From assembly GCF_014356525.2 (NCBI RefSeq), contig NC_052516.1:26857796-26921795 (forward strand): a stretch of DNA of 64,000 nucleotides, given 5' to 3'. Position numbers and translations under genes: made by a program. Positions 62,560 through 64,000 of this stretch are shown here, in pieces (position 1 is the stretch's first letter; each line of letters opens with the position of its first letter). The notes below the pieces were generated by a model. It was not told the origin of the DNA and did no database searches. It was given only the letters and a program-made list of their open reading frames with translations. The stretch is from Nilaparvata lugens (Eukaryota; Arthropoda; Insecta; Hemiptera; Delphacidae).

Positions 62560-63665
62560 TCATCATCATCATCAGTGGCGCTACAACCCGCTACAGGTCT
62601 TGGCCTCCTCCAGTATTCGCCTCCATTCGTCTCTGTCTTCCGCCCTCGCTTTCCAACCTCTGGCTGCAATCACTTGTGCGTCCTTGTCAACACCGTCCAT
62701 CCAGCGCAGTCTCGGCCTTCCTGGTCTTCGCCTCCCTTCCATCCTGTACAGCATGAGTCTCCTTGGTGGGTATGTCTCATCTGCCCGAATAAGGTGGCCA
62801 GCCCATCGCAGTCTACCAATTTTGATCATTTTGACCACATCAGGTTCACGATATAGGCTACTTGGTAGAGCTCCTCATTCTTCCTCCTCCGCCATGTCTC
62901 ATCCACTTTTATTCCACCACAGATGCTTCGCAGTACCCTCCTCTCAAAAACTTTGAGTTGGCTCTCGTCTTTTTTGGACAGTGACCATGTTTCACTGCCA
63001 TACATGAGTACTGGCAGGATTAGCGAGCGATATATTTTAAACGTTGTGGCTCTGCTCAGCACTTTGTTTTTTATATACTTGGAGAGACCATAGAAGCATC
63101 TGCTGGACAGGAGAATTCTCCTTTCCACCTCCTTTGTTGTTCCATTTTTACCATCGATGAGGGAGCCCAGGTATACAAAATCATCTTTAACCTCAAAACA
63201 GTTATCATTCATCTGAAGCCTCTCCCCGATGTTGTGGTTCGTTGATGTGATCATGACCTTTGTTTTGTTTTCATTTATGTGAAGGCCCATTTGCAATGCT
63301 GCATTTTTAATATTTTTAAAGCCTTCCTTCATATCATTCACCGATCTTCCAATGATATCAATGTCGTCTGCGTACGCGAGAATTTGGGTTGATTTATAAA
63401 AAATATTTCCTTCAGTGTTGACTTTTGACTCACGAATGACTTTTTCTAAAGCTATATTAAATAACAAACATGAAAGAGCATCTCCTTGTCTCAGCCCTGC
63501 CTCCATCTCAAAAGGCTCCGACAGATGGTTTTGTATCTTCACCCGGCATACAACTTTAGACAAGGATGCTTTTGTAAGGTTGATGAGCTTCCTTGGGAAT
63601 TGAAATTCCTCCATGGCTTCGAATAGCCTTACTCTCAGGATACTGTCATATAGTCCAGGCGCTGG
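62560..63665 (-). pseudogene. RTE-like retrotransposon ORF2, RT to C-terminus
   Basis: The - strand frame 63683..62826 carries RT from the palm on: F-D/Y-D-S-I then R-L-F-E-A-M, F-P-R-K-L-I, G-L-R-Q-G-D-A-L-S-C-L-L-F-N, catalytic Y-A-D-D-I-D, Y-L-G-S-L-I-D, M-Y-G-S-E-T-W and F-E-R-R-V-L-R. These are typical of the RTE-like group that uses L-R-Q-G-D in place of P-Q-G-S. A frameshift near 62855 moves to the frame 62838..62581 (K-I-G-R-L-R-W-A-G-H, G-R-R-R-P-G-R-P), which completes the protein. An (ATG)n tail follows at about 62560..62575. The 5' end is truncated near 63665. Confidence 0.75.
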
Positions 63666-64000
63666 CTTACATTGAGCATACATGAGAGAGGCAGAGAATT
63701 TGACTTCGGATTATTGTTAGGGGGTCTTTAGTGTATATGAAACTCGATGTCGTCTCGTCCCAGGGTGGTCGACAGATTGGGGGGGAGGGGGGAAAGTTGT
63801 AAAAAACGTGCGCTTATAAAATCACCTGTCCTGCAGTTACTATTCATAGTACAGCTTTGAATTTTTTCTCAATATTATGTACACATAACTGGCTTTCAAT
63901 GTGGTCCTCTACATTTTTGCGATAAACCGCATAGTTTTTCCGTAAAAAAATAAAATATCTCGAAAAATGTATTTTTTTATTATGGACTTTTTATTATTTC
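63666..64000. other. No gene seen
   Basis: Includes a G-rich run (GGGGGGAGGGGGGAAAG near 63780). Nothing else recognised before the window ends. Confidence 0.4.

Overview
The window looks like an insect nuclear chromosome: AT-rich, intron-containing genes with GT-AG splice sites, no operons, and a dense load of non-LTR retrotransposons, tRNA-derived SINEs, Helitron-like sequences and small palindromic DNA elements. The repeat vocabulary resembles what I remember of planthopper (Hemiptera, Delphacidae) genomes, but that is from memory and is not proved by the sequence.

Two host protein-coding genes could be assembled, and they converge. The first (+ strand, coding 15864..25148, six coding exons, 508 aa) encodes a secreted, cysteine-containing protein with a long Q/N/P-rich low-complexity insert; the cysteine spacing at its C-terminus suggests an odorant-binding-protein-like fold. 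The second (- strand, 45656..28849, 14 coding exons, 727 aa) is MCM7, a subunit of the MCM2-7 replicative helicase. All its splice phases close and its zinc finger, Walker A, Walker B and arginine-finger motifs are present. A good E2F-type site lies about 200 bp upstream of its ATG.

The rest is mobile DNA and decay. From 1 to 15 kb there are microsatellites, broken reverse-transcriptase (RT) ends, several families of inverted-repeat elements (MITEs) and a Helitron-like element. The introns of both genes hold a 5'-truncated LINE, a SINE, two large foldback elements and many MITEs. From 46 to 64 kb I found no host gene: the region has a LINE with an intact 742-codon RT ORF, a second nearly complete LINE broken by one missing base, a 2.3-kb foldback element with ~1-kb arms that itself carries a perfect 111-bp palindrome, and an RTE-like remnant.

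The most unusual pattern is local duplication of exon edges. The stop-codon region of MCM7 is repeated about six times in tandem downstream. The stop-codon region of the convergent gene is duplicated once, with a MITE nested in the second copy. Decayed copies of three MCM7 exon-intron boundaries (both ends of exon 4, the 3' end of exon 8) sit in neighbouring introns. These explain much of the structure in sequence that would otherwise be called plain intron or intergenic DNA.
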